Positions 23,685 through 32,852 of a stretch of 64,000 bases of DNA are shown here, piece by piece (the first letter of the stretch is position 1; every line of letters begins with the position of its first letter). The stretch spans positions 124,001 through 188,000 of the forward strand of contig NZ_NEQV01000003.1 of the NCBI RefSeq assembly GCF_002799245.1, given 5' to 3'. This stretch comes from Stenotrophomonas maltophilia. Its GTDB lineage: Bacteria; Pseudomonadota; Gammaproteobacteria; Xanthomonadales; Xanthomonadaceae. Both the position numbers and the translations under genes were made by a program. The notes beneath the pieces were generated by a model, which saw only the letters and a list, made by a program, of their open reading frames with translations, had not been told where the DNA came from and ran no database searches.

Positions 23685-24173
23685 ATGAGCGGGAAGATCA
23701 TCGCGAAGGTGGTGGACCGCGCGCAGGCGGCGATCGATCCGGCCGAAGGCATTGCTGCGGTGTCCGATCCGGGCTTCGGCGGCATCGATGTGTTCATCGG
23801 CAAGGTGCGCGACGTCAACATCGGCCGGCCGGTGACCGGGATCACCTACGACCTGTTCGAACCGTTGGTGTTGAACGAATTCAAGCGCCTGGCGGCAGAG
23901 GTCGAGGCCACGTTTGGTCCGAAGCTGAAGCTGTATGTGGCCCACGCCCGGGGCCGGCTCGGCATTGGCGATGTGGCGGTGGTGGTGGCGGCGGGCAGCC
24001 CGCACCGTGACGAGGCGTTCCGGGCCTGCCGGCAGCTGATCGAGGTGGTGAAGCACCAGTGCCCGATCTGGAAGCAGGAGCATTACGAGGACGGTGACAG
24101 CGAGTGGAGCGAGGGCTGCAGCCTGTGCCATGCGGACAGCGAAGCTTCGCACTCCCATGACCACGAGCATTGA
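23685..24173 (+). CDS. moaE: Molybdopterin synthase catalytic subunit
   Basis: 162 residues. Forms the MoaD2-MoaE2 synthase that converts precursor Z to molybdopterin. FIGKVRD, YDLFEPLVLNEF, HARGRLGIGDVAVVVA and VVKHQCPIWKQEHYEDG are conserved, the last containing the two active-site lysines. Oddity: after the usual end the chain continues into CSLCHADSEASHSHDHEH, a Cys/His tail that could bind a metal. The SD is weak and translation is probably coupled to moaD. Confidence 0.93.
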   Translation: MSGKIIAKVVDRAQAAIDPAEGIAAVSDPGFGGIDVFIGKVRDVNIGRPVTGITYDLFEPLVLNEFKRLAAEVEATFGPKLKLYVAHARGRLGIGDVAVVVAAGSPHRDEAFRACRQLIEVVKHQCPIWKQEHYEDGDSEWSEGCSLCHADSEASHSHDHEH

Positions 24174-24202
24174 CCGCGCCCTTCGGGGAGGCGCGGGGTT
24201 CA

Positions 24203-24276
24203 GTAGATCCACGCCATGCGTGGATGAGGCATTTCCCGCGCATCCGGCCGGCGCAGCCACGCATGGCGTGGCTCTA
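24203..24276. repeat. SMAG-type dimer (GTAGATCCACGC subfamily)
   Basis: GTAGATCCACGCCATGCGTGG at the left and CCACGCATGGCGTGGCTCTAC (written here in two parts of under 20 bases: CCACGCATGG, CGTGGCTCTAC) at the right, with a short spacer. It sits inside the molybdopterin operon between moaE and mobA, the only sizeable gap there. Confidence 0.85.
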
Positions 24277-24281
24277 CTGCG

Positions 24282-24824
24282 ATGAGCATCAACGGCATCG
24301 TGCTGGCCGGTGGCCTGTCCAGCCGGATGGGCCGCGACAAGGCCCTGCTGCCGTGGCAGGGCCGCACGCTGCTGGAATACATGCGGGGCCTGTTGAAGCA
24401 GGCCGGTGCGGGTGCGGTCTGGGTGAGTGGCGACTACCCGGCCTTCGGCGGCATTCCCGATCGCGTGGCACGATGCGGGCCGCTTGGCGGGCTCTACAGC
24501 GTGGCGATGCGCATGCCCGATGGCCCGGCCTGGGTGGTACCGGTGGATACGCCGCTGCTGTCGCCGCGATTGCTGCAGCAATTGCGTGACGGCCATCGCG
24601 GTCCATGCACGATCTTTTCCGGCCACCCCCTGCCCATGCTGGTGGATATAGACGATGCTTGTCGCAACGTACTTGGATCGATGCTGGAGGACCCGGACGG
24701 TCCCCGCTCGCTGCAAGCCCTGCAGCGTCGTCTTGGCGTGAACACCATGGCTCTGGCGCCGGTTGACGAGGCCGGACTGGTCAACTGCAATACCCCCGAA
24801 CAATGGGAGGATGTTGCGTCATGA
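24282..24824 (+). CDS. mobA: Molybdenum cofactor guanylyltransferase
   Basis: 180 residues; adds GMP to molybdopterin to give the guanine dinucleotide form used by DMSO-reductase-family enzymes such as NarG. N-terminal LAGGLSSRMGRDKALLPW is the GTP-binding signature; RCGPLGGLYS and VPVDTPLLSP (the Asp of the DTP motif coordinates Mg2+) follow. The C-terminus NCNTPEQWE is typical. Separated from moaE by a GTAG palindrome of about 75 bases. Its stop overlaps the next gene as ATGA. Confidence 0.93.
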   Translation: MSINGIVLAGGLSSRMGRDKALLPWQGRTLLEYMRGLLKQAGAGAVWVSGDYPAFGGIPDRVARCGPLGGLYSVAMRMPDGPAWVVPVDTPLLSPRLLQQLRDGHRGPCTIFSGHPLPMLVDIDDACRNVLGSMLEDPDGPRSLQALQRRLGVNTMALAPVDEAGLVNCNTPEQWEDVAS

Positions 24825-25186
24825 AAGTGCAGTTGCAGGACCAATCGGTACGGCTTCGCCTGGACGAGGCCGAGCTGGCGCGCCTGCTGGCCGGTGAATC
24901 GGTCGAGAACATGACCCGCTTCGGCGGCATTGAAGGTTGGGGCATGGCGGTGTCGCTGCATGGCGGCGAGCAACCGGTGCTGCTCGACGGAGGCACCTTC
25001 TGCCGCCTGGTGCTGCCGCGCTCGGCAGTTGAGGCCTTGGCGACGCGATTGCCTTGCCGGGATGGCCTGCCGTTCGCGATCACCCTGGAAGATGGCAGCC
25101 AGCTTCAGCTGCAGTTCGATGTGGACGTGCGCGACAGCGTGCGCCAGCGCGGGGTGACCCGCCGCAGCACCGCTTCATCGGTTTGA
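24821..25186 (+). CDS. Small protein coupled to mobA (DUF7009-like?)
   Basis: 121 residues, soluble, no signal peptide: MKVQLQDQSVRLRLDEAELARLLAGE, then beta-rich segments WGMAVSLHG, LQLQFDVDVRDSV. The N-terminal phrase resembles a small family (DUF7009 as I recall) found beside molybdenum cofactor genes; unverified. ATG overlaps the mobA stop (GTCATGA), so it is almost certainly translated with mobA. Its role is unknown; a chaperone or regulator of late cofactor steps would suit the context. Confidence 0.6.
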   Translation: MKVQLQDQSVRLRLDEAELARLLAGESVENMTRFGGIEGWGMAVSLHGGEQPVLLDGGTFCRLVLPRSAVEALATRLPCRDGLPFAITLEDGSQLQLQFDVDVRDSVRQRGVTRRSTASSV

Positions 25187-25221
25187 CATTTGTCAGGGGC
25201 AGCGCGAATAGCCACCCCTGA

Positions 25222-25235
25222 TTGATCGAGATCAA
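25222..25235 (+). promoter_or_regulatory. FNR/Anr box of the nar operon
   Basis: TTGATCGAGATCAA is a perfect match to TTGAT-N4-ATCAA. Its centre lies 41.5 bases before the start site implied by the -10 element at 25258-25263, the arrangement of a class II FNR-activated promoter. It precedes narK. Confidence 0.92.
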
Positions 25236-25257
25236 CCCCGTCGTCGGTACTGCACGG

Positions 25258-25263
25258 CCTAAT
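25258..25263 (+). promoter_or_regulatory. -10 element of the nar promoter
   Basis: CCTAAT, placed correctly relative to the FNR box; transcription is predicted to begin near 25270, giving a leader of about 60 bases before narK. Confidence 0.6.
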
Positions 25264-25331
25264 GGCTGCATGACGACGGGTCACAACTTGAAACGCTGTA
25301 CCCACGTCATTCCACAGCCTTGGAGCCATGT

Positions 25332-26750
25332 ATGACCGTCGGTAGCGATCCTGTTGTCCGCAGCACTGCCCGTCCGGGTCGCGTCATCAGCGACTGGACG
25401 CCGGAAGACCCCGGCTATTGGGAGCGCACCGGCAAGCGGGTCGCCACCCGCAACCTGGTCATCTCGATTCCCTCGCTGCTGCTGGCCTTCTCGGTCTGGG
25501 TGCTGTTCTCGGCGGTGTCGATCAGCCTGCCGAAGATCGGCTTCAACTTCAGCACCGACCAGCTGTTCTGGCTGGTGGCGCTGCCCAGCCTGTCCGGCGC
25601 GACCCTGCGCATCTTCTATTCGTTCGTGATCCCGATCTTCGGCGGCCGCCGCTGGACCGCGCTGTCGACCGCTTCGCTGCTGGCGCCGACGCTGTGGCTG
25701 GGCTTTGCCGTGCAGGACCCGGCCACCCCGTACTGGGTATTCGTGGCCATCGCGATCCTGTGCGGCTTCGGCGGCGCGAACTTCTCATCGTCGATGTCCA
25801 ACATCTCCTTCTTCTACCCCAAGCAGAAGCAGGGACTGGCGCTGGGCCTGAACGCCGGCCTGGGCAATGTGGGCGTGTCGGTGGCGCAGGCGGTGATCCC
25901 GCTGGTCATCACCGTGGGCGTGTTCGGTGCGCTGGGTGGTGCACCTCAGCCCACGGTGGAGGGCGGCGCGCCGTTGTTCCTGCAGAATGCCGGCTTCATC
26001 TGGGTGCCGGCCATCGCGCTGTGCGCCATCGCGGCCTGGTTCGGCATGAACGACCTGACCAGCGCCCGTTCGTCGTTCTCCGAGCAGGCGGTGATCTTCC
26101 GCCGCAAGCACAACTGGCTGATGTGCTGGTTGTACATCGGCACCTTCGGCTCCTACATCGGTTTCTCGGCAGGCTTCCCGATGCTGGTGAAGAGCCAGTT
26201 CCCGGACGTGAACCCGCTGGCCTATGCCTTCATCGGCCCGCTGCTGGGCGCGCTGATGCGCTCGGTGGGCGGCAGCATGGCCGACCGCTGGGGCGGCGCA
26301 CGCCTGACCTTCTGGGTGTTCGCGCTGATGATCGCCGCGGTATTCGGCGTTCTGCACTTCCTGCCCAGCGACGGCCAGGGCGGCAATTTCTACGGCTTCC
26401 TGCTCAGCTTCATGGCGCTGTTCGTGCTCAGCGGCATCGGCAACGGCACCACCTTCCGCATGATCCCGGTGATCTTCCGCACCCTGCATGAACGCTGGTC
26501 GGCCAACGACAACGCCGAGGGCAAGGCCACGGCCGCGCACCAGGCCAGCATCGAGTCGGCCGCGGTGGTCGGCTTCTCCGGTGCGATCGGCGCGTACGGC
26601 GGGTTCTTCATCCCCAAGAGCTACGGCTCGTCCATCACCTTGACCGGCAGCCCCGACATGGCGCTGTACGGATTCGTTGTTTTCTATGTCACCTGCCTGG
26701 CCGTGACCTGGTGGTGGTACTACCGGCGCGGTGCCGAGACACCCTGCTGA
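25332..26750 (+). CDS. narK: Nitrate/nitrite transporter, E. coli NarK-like (type II)
   Basis: 472 residues, 12 membrane helices, MFS nitrate/nitrite porter family. The N-terminus WTPEDPGYWERTGKRVATRNL and the whole course (LPKIGFNFSTDQLFWL, IFGGRRWTALS, GFGGANFSSSMSNISFFYPK, GMNDL, IGFSAGFPMLVKSQFPDV, SGIGNGTTFRMI) track E. coli NarK closely, pointing to nitrate/nitrite exchange across the inner membrane. The two Asn-containing nitrate signatures are intact. ATG at 25332 follows GGAG by eight bases. First gene of the FNR-box promoter and upstream of narG by 71 bases. Confidence 0.93.
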   Translation: MTVGSDPVVRSTARPGRVISDWTPEDPGYWERTGKRVATRNLVISIPSLLLAFSVWVLFSAVSISLPKIGFNFSTDQLFWLVALPSLSGATLRIFYSFVIPIFGGRRWTALSTASLLAPTLWLGFAVQDPATPYWVFVAIAILCGFGGANFSSSMSNISFFYPKQKQGLALGLNAGLGNVGVSVAQAVIPLVITVGVFGALGGAPQPTVEGGAPLFLQNAGFIWVPAIALCAIAAWFGMNDLTSARSSFSEQAVIFRRKHNWLMCWLYIGTFGSYIGFSAGFPMLVKSQFPDVNPLAYAFIGPLLGALMRSVGGSMADRWGGARLTFWVFALMIAAVFGVLHFLPSDGQGGNFYGFLLSFMALFVLSGIGNGTTFRMIPVIFRTLHERWSANDNAEGKATAAHQASIESAAVVGFSGAIGAYGGFFIPKSYGSSITLTGSPDMALYGFVVFYVTCLAVTWWWYYRRGAETPC

Positions 26751-26821
26751 CGACATGAAAACGCACCGCAGCCAATGAACACCACAGCCACGATGCAGAT
26801 GTCCGCAAAGGGAGACCCCCG

Positions 26822-29800
26822 ATGAGCTATTTCCTCGATCGCTTGCAGTTCTTCAAGCGTGACCCCCAGTCTTTTGCCGATGGCCATGGATTTGCCAAGA
26901 GCGAGGGCCGCGACTGGGAAAACAGTTACCGCGCCCGCTGGCAGTACGACAAGGTCGTGCGTTCCACCCACGGCGTGAACTGCACCGGCTCCTGCAGCTG
27001 GAAGATCTACGTCAAGAACGGCCTGGTCACCTGGGAAACCCAGCAGACCGACTACCCGCGCACGCGCCCGGACCTGCCCAACCATGAACCGCGTGGCTGC
27101 CCGCGTGGCGCCAGCTATTCCTGGTACCTGTACAGCGCCAACCGGCTGAAGTACCCGCTGATCCGCGGCACGCTGCTGCGCCTGTGGCGCGATGCCCGCA
27201 AGAGCAAGGCCCCGGTCGATGCCTGGGCCAGCATCGTGGAGGACAAGGAGAAGGCGCGCTCGTACAAGTCCCGCCGCGGCATGGGCGGCTTCGTGCGCCT
27301 GCAGTGGGAAGAGGCCAACGAGATCATCGCCGCCTCCAACCTGTACACGGTGAAGCAGTATGGCCCGGATCGCGTGGTCGGCTTCTCGCCGATTCCGGCG
27401 ATGTCGATGGTGTCCTACGCTGCCGGCGCGCGCTACCTGTCGCTGCTGGGTGGTGCCTGCCTGTCGTTCTATGACTGGTACTGCGATCTGCCTCCGGCGT
27501 CGCCGCAGATCTGGGGCGAGCAGACCGACGTGCCCGAATCGGCCGACTGGTACAACAGCCGCTACATCATCGCCTGGGGCTCGAACGTGCCGCAGACGCG
27601 TACCCCCGATGCGCACTTCTTCACCGAGGCGCGCTACAACGGCACCAAGACGGTGGCGATCTGCCCGGACTATTCCGAGCTGGCCAAGCTGACCGACCAC
27701 TGGCTGCACCCCAAGCAGGGCACTGACGCTGCGCTGGCGTTCGCGTTCGGCCACGTGATCCTGCGCGAGTTCCATGTCGATTCGCCCTCGCAGTACTTCC
27801 AGGACTACTGCCGCCAGTACTCGGACATGCCGATGCTGGTGCGCCTTGAGCGTCGCGAGGATGGCCGCCTGGTGCCGGGCCGCTTCCTGCGCGCCAGTGA
27901 ACTGGGCGGGCTGGGCGAAGCCAACAACCCCGACTGGAAGACCCTGGCCTATGACGAGAGCAGTGGCCAGATCGTGGTGCCCAACGGCTCGATCGGCTTC
28001 CGCTGGGGCGAGAAGGGCAAGTGGAACATCGAGGAGAAGGACAGCAAGGGCGCCGACACGCGCCTGCGCCTGAGCCTGGCCGATGGCCACGAGGGCATCG
28101 AAGCGGTGAGTTTCCCGTACTTCGGCGGCATCGAGACCGATGGCTGGACCGCCGCGCCGGCCGATGACGTGCTCGAGCGCAACCTCCCGGTGCGCCACCT
28201 GGCCCTGGCCGATGGTGGCCAGACCCTGGTGGCCACGGTCTACGACCTGCTGCTGGCCCAGTACGGCGTGGACCGTGGCTTCGGCGGTGGCAACGTGGCA
28301 TCGAGCTTCGATGACATGGTGCCGGGCACCCCGGCCTGGCAGGAACGCATCACCGGCGTGCCGCGCGCCGAGGTGATCGAGATCGCCCGCGAGTTCGCGC
28401 GTACCGCCGACAAGACCCACGGCCGTTCGATGATCATCGTCGGTGCGGGCATGAACCACTGGTTCCACAACGACATGAACTACCGCGGCCTGATCAACAT
28501 GCTGATCATGTGCGGTTGCGTGGGCCAGACCGGTGGCGGCTGGGCGCATTACGTGGGCCAGGAAAAGCTGCGCCCGCAGACCGGCTGGCAGCCGCTGGCG
28601 TTCGGCCTGGACTGGAGCCGCCCGCCGCGCCACATGAACGGCACCTCGTTCTTCTACTTCAATACCGGGCAGTGGCGCTACGAGAAGCTGCAGGTGGATG
28701 AGCTGCTGTCGCCGCTGGCCGATGCGCGCAAGTACAGCGGCAGCCTGGCCGACCTGAACCTGCGCGCGGTGCGCATGGGCTGGTTGCCGAGCGCGCCGCA
28801 GCTGGACCGTAATCCGCTGCATCTGGTGCGCGAGGCCGAAGCGGCCGGCGTGGCCCCGGCCGACTACGCGCTGGGCAAGTTCAAGGATGGCTCGCTGGAT
28901 TTCGCCTTCGCCGATCCGGACGCCAGCCAGAACCATCCGCGCATGATGTTCATCTGGCGCTCGAACCTGCTCGGTTCGTCGGGCAAGGGGCACGAGTACA
29001 TGCTGCGGCATCTGCTGGGGACGCGCCATGGCCTGCAGGGCAAGGACCTGGGCGAGATGGGCGCGATCAAGCCGGAGGAAGTGAAGTGGCGTGACGAGGC
29101 GCCGGAAGGAAAGCTGGACCTGCTGGTCACGCTCGACTTCCGCATGTGCACCACCGCGCTGTACTCGGACATCGTGCTGCCCACCGCAACCTGGTACGAG
29201 AAGGACGACCTCAACACCTCGGACATGCATCCGTTCATCCACCCGCTGTCCAAGGCGGTGGACCCGGCCTGGGAATCGCGCAGCGACTGGGAGATCTTCA
29301 AGGAGGTTGCCCGCACCGTGAGCGAAATGGCGCCGGGCGTGCTGGGCGTGGAGAAGGATCTGGTGCTGGTGCCGACCCTGCATGACACGCCCAACGAGCT
29401 GGGCATGCCGTTCGGCGTGGCCGACTGGAAGAAGGGCGAGTGCGAGGCGATCCCGGGCCAGACCATGCCGTCGATGACGGTGGTTGAGCGCGACTACCCC
29501 AACCTGTACCGCAAGTTCACCTCGCTCGGCCCGCTGCTGGACAAGCTGGGCAACGGCGGCAAGGGCATGAGCTGGGACACGAAGCACGAGGTCGAATTCC
29601 TCGGCAAGCTCAACCACACCGTGCACGACGAGGGCGTGAGCCAGGGCCGGCCGGCCATTTCGACCGCGATCGACGCGGCCGAGGTGATCCTGCACCTGGC
29701 GCCGGAAACCAATGGCCACGTGGCGGTGAAGGCCTGGGAGTCACTGGGTACGTTCACCGGCCGCGAGCACACCCACCTGGCGGTGGGCAAGGAGCACGAG

Positions 29801-30628
29801 GCGATCCGCTTCCGTGACATCCAGGCGCAGCCGCGCAAGATCATCTCCTCGCCGATCTGGTCGGGCCTGGAAGACGACAACGTCAGCTACAACGCCGGCT
29901 ATACCAACGTGCACGAGCTGATTCCGTGGCGCACGGTGACCGGTCGCCAGCAGTTCTATCAGGACCATGAATGGATGATCGACTTCGGTGAGGCCTTGAT
30001 GGGCTACCGGCCGCCGGTCAACACGCGCACGGTGGAGCCGCTGCTGAACCAGCGCCCGAACGGCAACAAGGAGATCGTGCTGAACTGGATCACGCCGCAC
30101 CAGAAGTGGGGCATCCACAGCACCTACAGCGACAACCTGATCATGCAGACGCTGTCGCGCGGTGGCCCGATCGTGTGGCTCAGCGAGGACGACGCGCGCA
30201 GCGCCGGCATCGTCGACAACGACTGGATCGAACTGTTCAACGTCAACGGCGCGATCGCCGCGCGTGCGGTGGTCAGCCAGCGCGTGATGCCGGGCATGGC
30301 GATGATGTATCACGCCCAGGAACGCATCATCAACGTGCCCGGCTCGGAGATTTCCGGCACCCGCGGCGGCATCCACAACTCGGTGACCCGCATCGTGCTC
30401 AAGCCGACCCACATGATCGGTGGCTACGCGCAGCTGGCCTATGGCTTCAACTATTACGGCACCTGCGGTACCAACCGCGACGAGTTCGTGATCGTACGCA
30501 AGATGGACAGGATCGATTGGCTGGACGATGAACAGGGTAGTTCGAGTGTCGCGAGCGCAGGACGCGCATTGGCGACCGATGAGCGGCCCGCGGGTGCTTC
30601 GGCACCGGCCAGCAAGGAGGTGGTGTGA
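26822..30628 (+). CDS. narG: Membrane-bound nitrate reductase, catalytic alpha subunit
   Basis: 1268 residues, full length. Reduces nitrate to nitrite at a bis-MGD molybdenum site on the cytosolic face. The FS0 [4Fe-4S] ligands are H50, C54, C58 (THGVNCTGSC) and C93 (RGCPRGAS); the Mo-ligand Asp is D222 in YDWYCDLPPASPQIWGEQTD. No twin-arginine export signal, as expected for NarG. AAGGGAG precedes the ATG. The C-terminus ends SKEVV, where the coding sequence doubles as a very strong ribosome site for narH. Confidence 0.97.
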   Translation: MSYFLDRLQFFKRDPQSFADGHGFAKSEGRDWENSYRARWQYDKVVRSTHGVNCTGSCSWKIYVKNGLVTWETQQTDYPRTRPDLPNHEPRGCPRGASYSWYLYSANRLKYPLIRGTLLRLWRDARKSKAPVDAWASIVEDKEKARSYKSRRGMGGFVRLQWEEANEIIAASNLYTVKQYGPDRVVGFSPIPAMSMVSYAAGARYLSLLGGACLSFYDWYCDLPPASPQIWGEQTDVPESADWYNSRYIIAWGSNVPQTRTPDAHFFTEARYNGTKTVAICPDYSELAKLTDHWLHPKQGTDAALAFAFGHVILREFHVDSPSQYFQDYCRQYSDMPMLVRLERREDGRLVPGRFLRASELGGLGEANNPDWKTLAYDESSGQIVVPNGSIGFRWGEKGKWNIEEKDSKGADTRLRLSLADGHEGIEAVSFPYFGGIETDGWTAAPADDVLERNLPVRHLALADGGQTLVATVYDLLLAQYGVDRGFGGGNVASSFDDMVPGTPAWQERITGVPRAEVIEIAREFARTADKTHGRSMIIVGAGMNHWFHNDMNYRGLINMLIMCGCVGQTGGGWAHYVGQEKLRPQTGWQPLAFGLDWSRPPRHMNGTSFFYFNTGQWRYEKLQVDELLSPLADARKYSGSLADLNLRAVRMGWLPSAPQLDRNPLHLVREAEAAGVAPADYALGKFKDGSLDFAFADPDASQNHPRMMFIWRSNLLGSSGKGHEYMLRHLLGTRHGLQGKDLGEMGAIKPEEVKWRDEAPEGKLDLLVTLDFRMCTTALYSDIVLPTATWYEKDDLNTSDMHPFIHPLSKAVDPAWESRSDWEIFKEVARTVSEMAPGVLGVEKDLVLVPTLHDTPNELGMPFGVADWKKGECEAIPGQTMPSMTVVERDYPNLYRKFTSLGPLLDKLGNGGKGMSWDTKHEVEFLGKLNHTVHDEGVSQGRPAISTAIDAAEVILHLAPETNGHVAVKAWESLGTFTGREHTHLAVGKEHEAIRFRDIQAQPRKIISSPIWSGLEDDNVSYNAGYTNVHELIPWRTVTGRQQFYQDHEWMIDFGEALMGYRPPVNTRTVEPLLNQRPNGNKEIVLNWITPHQKWGIHSTYSDNLIMQTLSRGGPIVWLSEDDARSAGIVDNDWIELFNVNGAIAARAVVSQRVMPGMAMMYHAQERIINVPGSEISGTRGGIHNSVTRIVLKPTHMIGGYAQLAYGFNYYGTCGTNRDEFVIVRKMDRIDWLDDEQGSSSVASAGRALATDERPAGASAPASKEVV

Positions 30629-30631
30629 TGA
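30612..30631 (+). promoter_or_regulatory. Ribosome site embedded in narG end, duplicated at narH end
   Basis: GCAAGGAGGTGGTGTGATGA contains AAGGAGG, the narG stop and the narH ATG. The identical 20 bases recur at 32156-32175 across the narH/narJ junction. Both encode KEVV-stop. Confidence 0.8.
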
Positions 30632-32172
30632 AGGTCCGTGCACAGATCGCGATGGTACTGAACCTGGACAAGTGCATCGGCTGCCATACCTGCTCGATCA
30701 CCTGCAAGAACGTCTGGACCTCGCGCGAGGGCGTCGAATACGCCTGGTTCAACAACGTGGAAACCAAGCCGGGTATCGGCTACCCGAAGGAATGGGAGAA
30801 CCAGGACAAGTGGAACGGCGGCTGGGTTCGCACCCGCGCCGGCAAGCTGGTGCCGCGTGCCGGTGGCCGCTGGCGGATGCTGGCCAAGATCTTCGCCAAC
30901 CCGGACCTGCCGCAGATCGACGACTACTACGAGCCGTTCGATTTCGACTACCAGAACCTGCACACCGCCAAGGACAGCCAGCACCAGCCCACCGCGCGGC
31001 CGCGCTCGCTGATCAGTGGCGAGCGCATGCAGAAGATCGAGTGGGGCCCGAACTGGGAGGAGATCCTCGGCTCGGAGTTCAGCAAGCGCTCGCGCGACTA
31101 CAACTTCGACCAGGTGCAGAAGGAGATCTACGGCGCCTTCGAGAAGACCTTCATGATGTACCTGCCGCGCCTGTGCGAGCACTGCCTGAACCCGGCGTGC
31201 GTATCGGCCTGCCCGTCGGGCGCGATCTACAAGCGCGAGGAAGACGGCATCGTGCTGATCGACCAGGACAAGTGCCGCGGCTGGCGCATGTGCGTGTCGG
31301 CCTGCCCGTACAAGAAGATCTACTACAACTGGAAGAGCGGCAAGTCGGAGAAGTGCATCTTCTGCTACCCGCGCATCGAGATGGGTGAGCCGACCGTGTG
31401 CTCGGAAACCTGCGTGGGCCGCATCCGCTACCTGGGCGTGATGCTGTACGACGCAGACCGCATTGCCGAGGCCGCCTCGGTGGCCGCCGAGAAGGACCTG
31501 TACCAGGCGCACCTGGACATCTTCCTGGACCCGAACGATCCGGCGGTGATCGCCGCCGCGCGCGAGGAGGGCATCCCGGACAGCTGGCTGGATGCGGCCA
31601 GGCAGTCGCCGGTGTACAAGCTGGCGATCGACTGGAAGCTGGCGCTGCCGCTGCACCCGGAATACCGCACCTTGCCGATGGTCTGGTACGTGCCGCCGCT
31701 GTCGCCGATCCAGTCCGCCGCCGAGCGGGGCCGCGTGGGCATGAGCGGCGAGCTGCCGGACGTGGCCTCGCTGCGCATCCCGATGCGCTACCTGGCCAAC
31801 CTGCTGACGGCGGGAGACGAGGCACCGGTGGTGCGCGCGCTGGAACGGCTGATGGCAATGCGTGCCTGGCGCCGGGCCAGGAACGTGGAGGGCGTGGAAG
31901 ACACCGCGGTGCTGGAACAGGCCGGGCTGAGCATCGCCCAGGTGGAGGAGATGTACCGCTACCTGGCCATCGCCAACTACGAGGACCGTTTCGTGATTCC
32001 CACCGGCCACCGCGAGTACGCCAACGATGCCTTCGGCGAGCGCGGCGGCTGCGGTTTCACCTTCGGCAACGGCTGCAATGGTGACAGCCCCGCCGACCTG
32101 TTCGGCCAGCGCAAGACCACCACCTTCGTGGTGGACAACGGGCCGAACCACCGCCGCAAGGAGGTGGTGTGA
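30628..32172 (+). CDS. narH: Nitrate reductase beta (iron-sulfur) subunit
   Basis: 514 residues. Passes electrons from NarI haems to NarG through one [3Fe-4S] and three [4Fe-4S] clusters. Ferredoxin-type motifs are visible: CIGCHTCSITCKNVW near the N-terminus, CEHCLNPACVSACPSGA, CRGWRMCVSACPYKK (Trp in place of the second Cys, the mark of the [3Fe-4S] cluster) and KCIFCYPRIE. The ATG at 30628 overlaps the narG stop by one base; a GTG one codon earlier is ignored. The end again supplies the ribosome site for the next gene. Confidence 0.96.
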   Translation: MKVRAQIAMVLNLDKCIGCHTCSITCKNVWTSREGVEYAWFNNVETKPGIGYPKEWENQDKWNGGWVRTRAGKLVPRAGGRWRMLAKIFANPDLPQIDDYYEPFDFDYQNLHTAKDSQHQPTARPRSLISGERMQKIEWGPNWEEILGSEFSKRSRDYNFDQVQKEIYGAFEKTFMMYLPRLCEHCLNPACVSACPSGAIYKREEDGIVLIDQDKCRGWRMCVSACPYKKIYYNWKSGKSEKCIFCYPRIEMGEPTVCSETCVGRIRYLGVMLYDADRIAEAASVAAEKDLYQAHLDIFLDPNDPAVIAAAREEGIPDSWLDAARQSPVYKLAIDWKLALPLHPEYRTLPMVWYVPPLSPIQSAAERGRVGMSGELPDVASLRIPMRYLANLLTAGDEAPVVRALERLMAMRAWRRARNVEGVEDTAVLEQAGLSIAQVEEMYRYLAIANYEDRFVIPTGHREYANDAFGERGGCGFTFGNGCNGDSPADLFGQRKTTTFVVDNGPNHRRKEVV

Positions 32173-32175
32173 TGA
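32156..32175 (+). promoter_or_regulatory. Second copy of the embedded ribosome site (narH/narJ)
   Basis: GCAAGGAGGTGGTGTGATGA, identical to 30612-30631, spans the narH stop and narJ start. Confidence 0.8.
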
Positions 32176-32852
32176 GCGTGCTCAAGCTGGTTGGGGTGCT
32201 GCTGGACTACCCCCGTGAAGAACTGTGGCAGCACGGCGGGGAACTGCTCGCCGCCTGCGACGACCCGGCGCTGAGCGCCGCCCGCCGCCAGCAGCTGCGC
32301 AGCTTCGTGCAGCAGCTGCTGGATACCGATGCGCTGGACGCACAGGCCGCATGGCTGGCCAGTTTCGACCGCGGCCGCTCGATGAGCCTGCTGCTGTTCG
32401 AGCACATCCATGGCGAGTCGCGCGACCGCGGCCAGGCCATGGTCGATCTGGTCGAAACCTACCGCCGCAACGGCTTCGAACTGGATGCACGCGAGCTGCC
32501 GGACTACCTGCCGCTGCTGCTGGAGTTCCTGGCCCATCGGTCCGGCAGCGAGGCCCGCGAGTGGCTGCACCACATCGGCCATATCGCCGGGATGCTGGCG
32601 GCGCGCGCAGCCGAGCGCGAGCTGCCGCACCGGGTGCTGTTCGAGATCCTGGTCGAAGCCGGTGACGGCAAGGCCGATCTGCAGGCGCTGCGCCAGCGTG
32701 CCAGCGAGGAAGTCCGCGACGATACCGCCGAGGCCATGGACCGCTTGTGGGAGGAAGAGGCAGTGCGCTTCGGTGCCGAAGCCCCGGCCGAAGACTGCAA
32801 GCCGCCCGTGCGTTCGCCGGCCCGTCCTTCGCATCGAGAGGTCCAGCCATGA
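32172..32852 (+). CDS. narJ: Nitrate reductase assembly chaperone
   Basis: 226 residues, all-helical TorD/NarJ-type chaperone that holds NarGH until the molybdenum cofactor is inserted and the complex docks on NarI. LKLVGVLLDYPREELWQH, SLLLFEHIHGESRDRGQAMVDL and ELPDYLPLLLEFLA are family motifs. The C-terminal 40 residues (after the helical core) are charged and probably disordered. Start ATG 32172 shares its first base with the narH stop; the stop overlaps narI by four bases. Confidence 0.95.
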   Translation: MSVLKLVGVLLDYPREELWQHGGELLAACDDPALSAARRQQLRSFVQQLLDTDALDAQAAWLASFDRGRSMSLLLFEHIHGESRDRGQAMVDLVETYRRNGFELDARELPDYLPLLLEFLAHRSGSEAREWLHHIGHIAGMLAARAAERELPHRVLFEILVEAGDGKADLQALRQRASEEVRDDTAEAMDRLWEEEAVRFGAEAPAEDCKPPVRSPARPSHREVQP

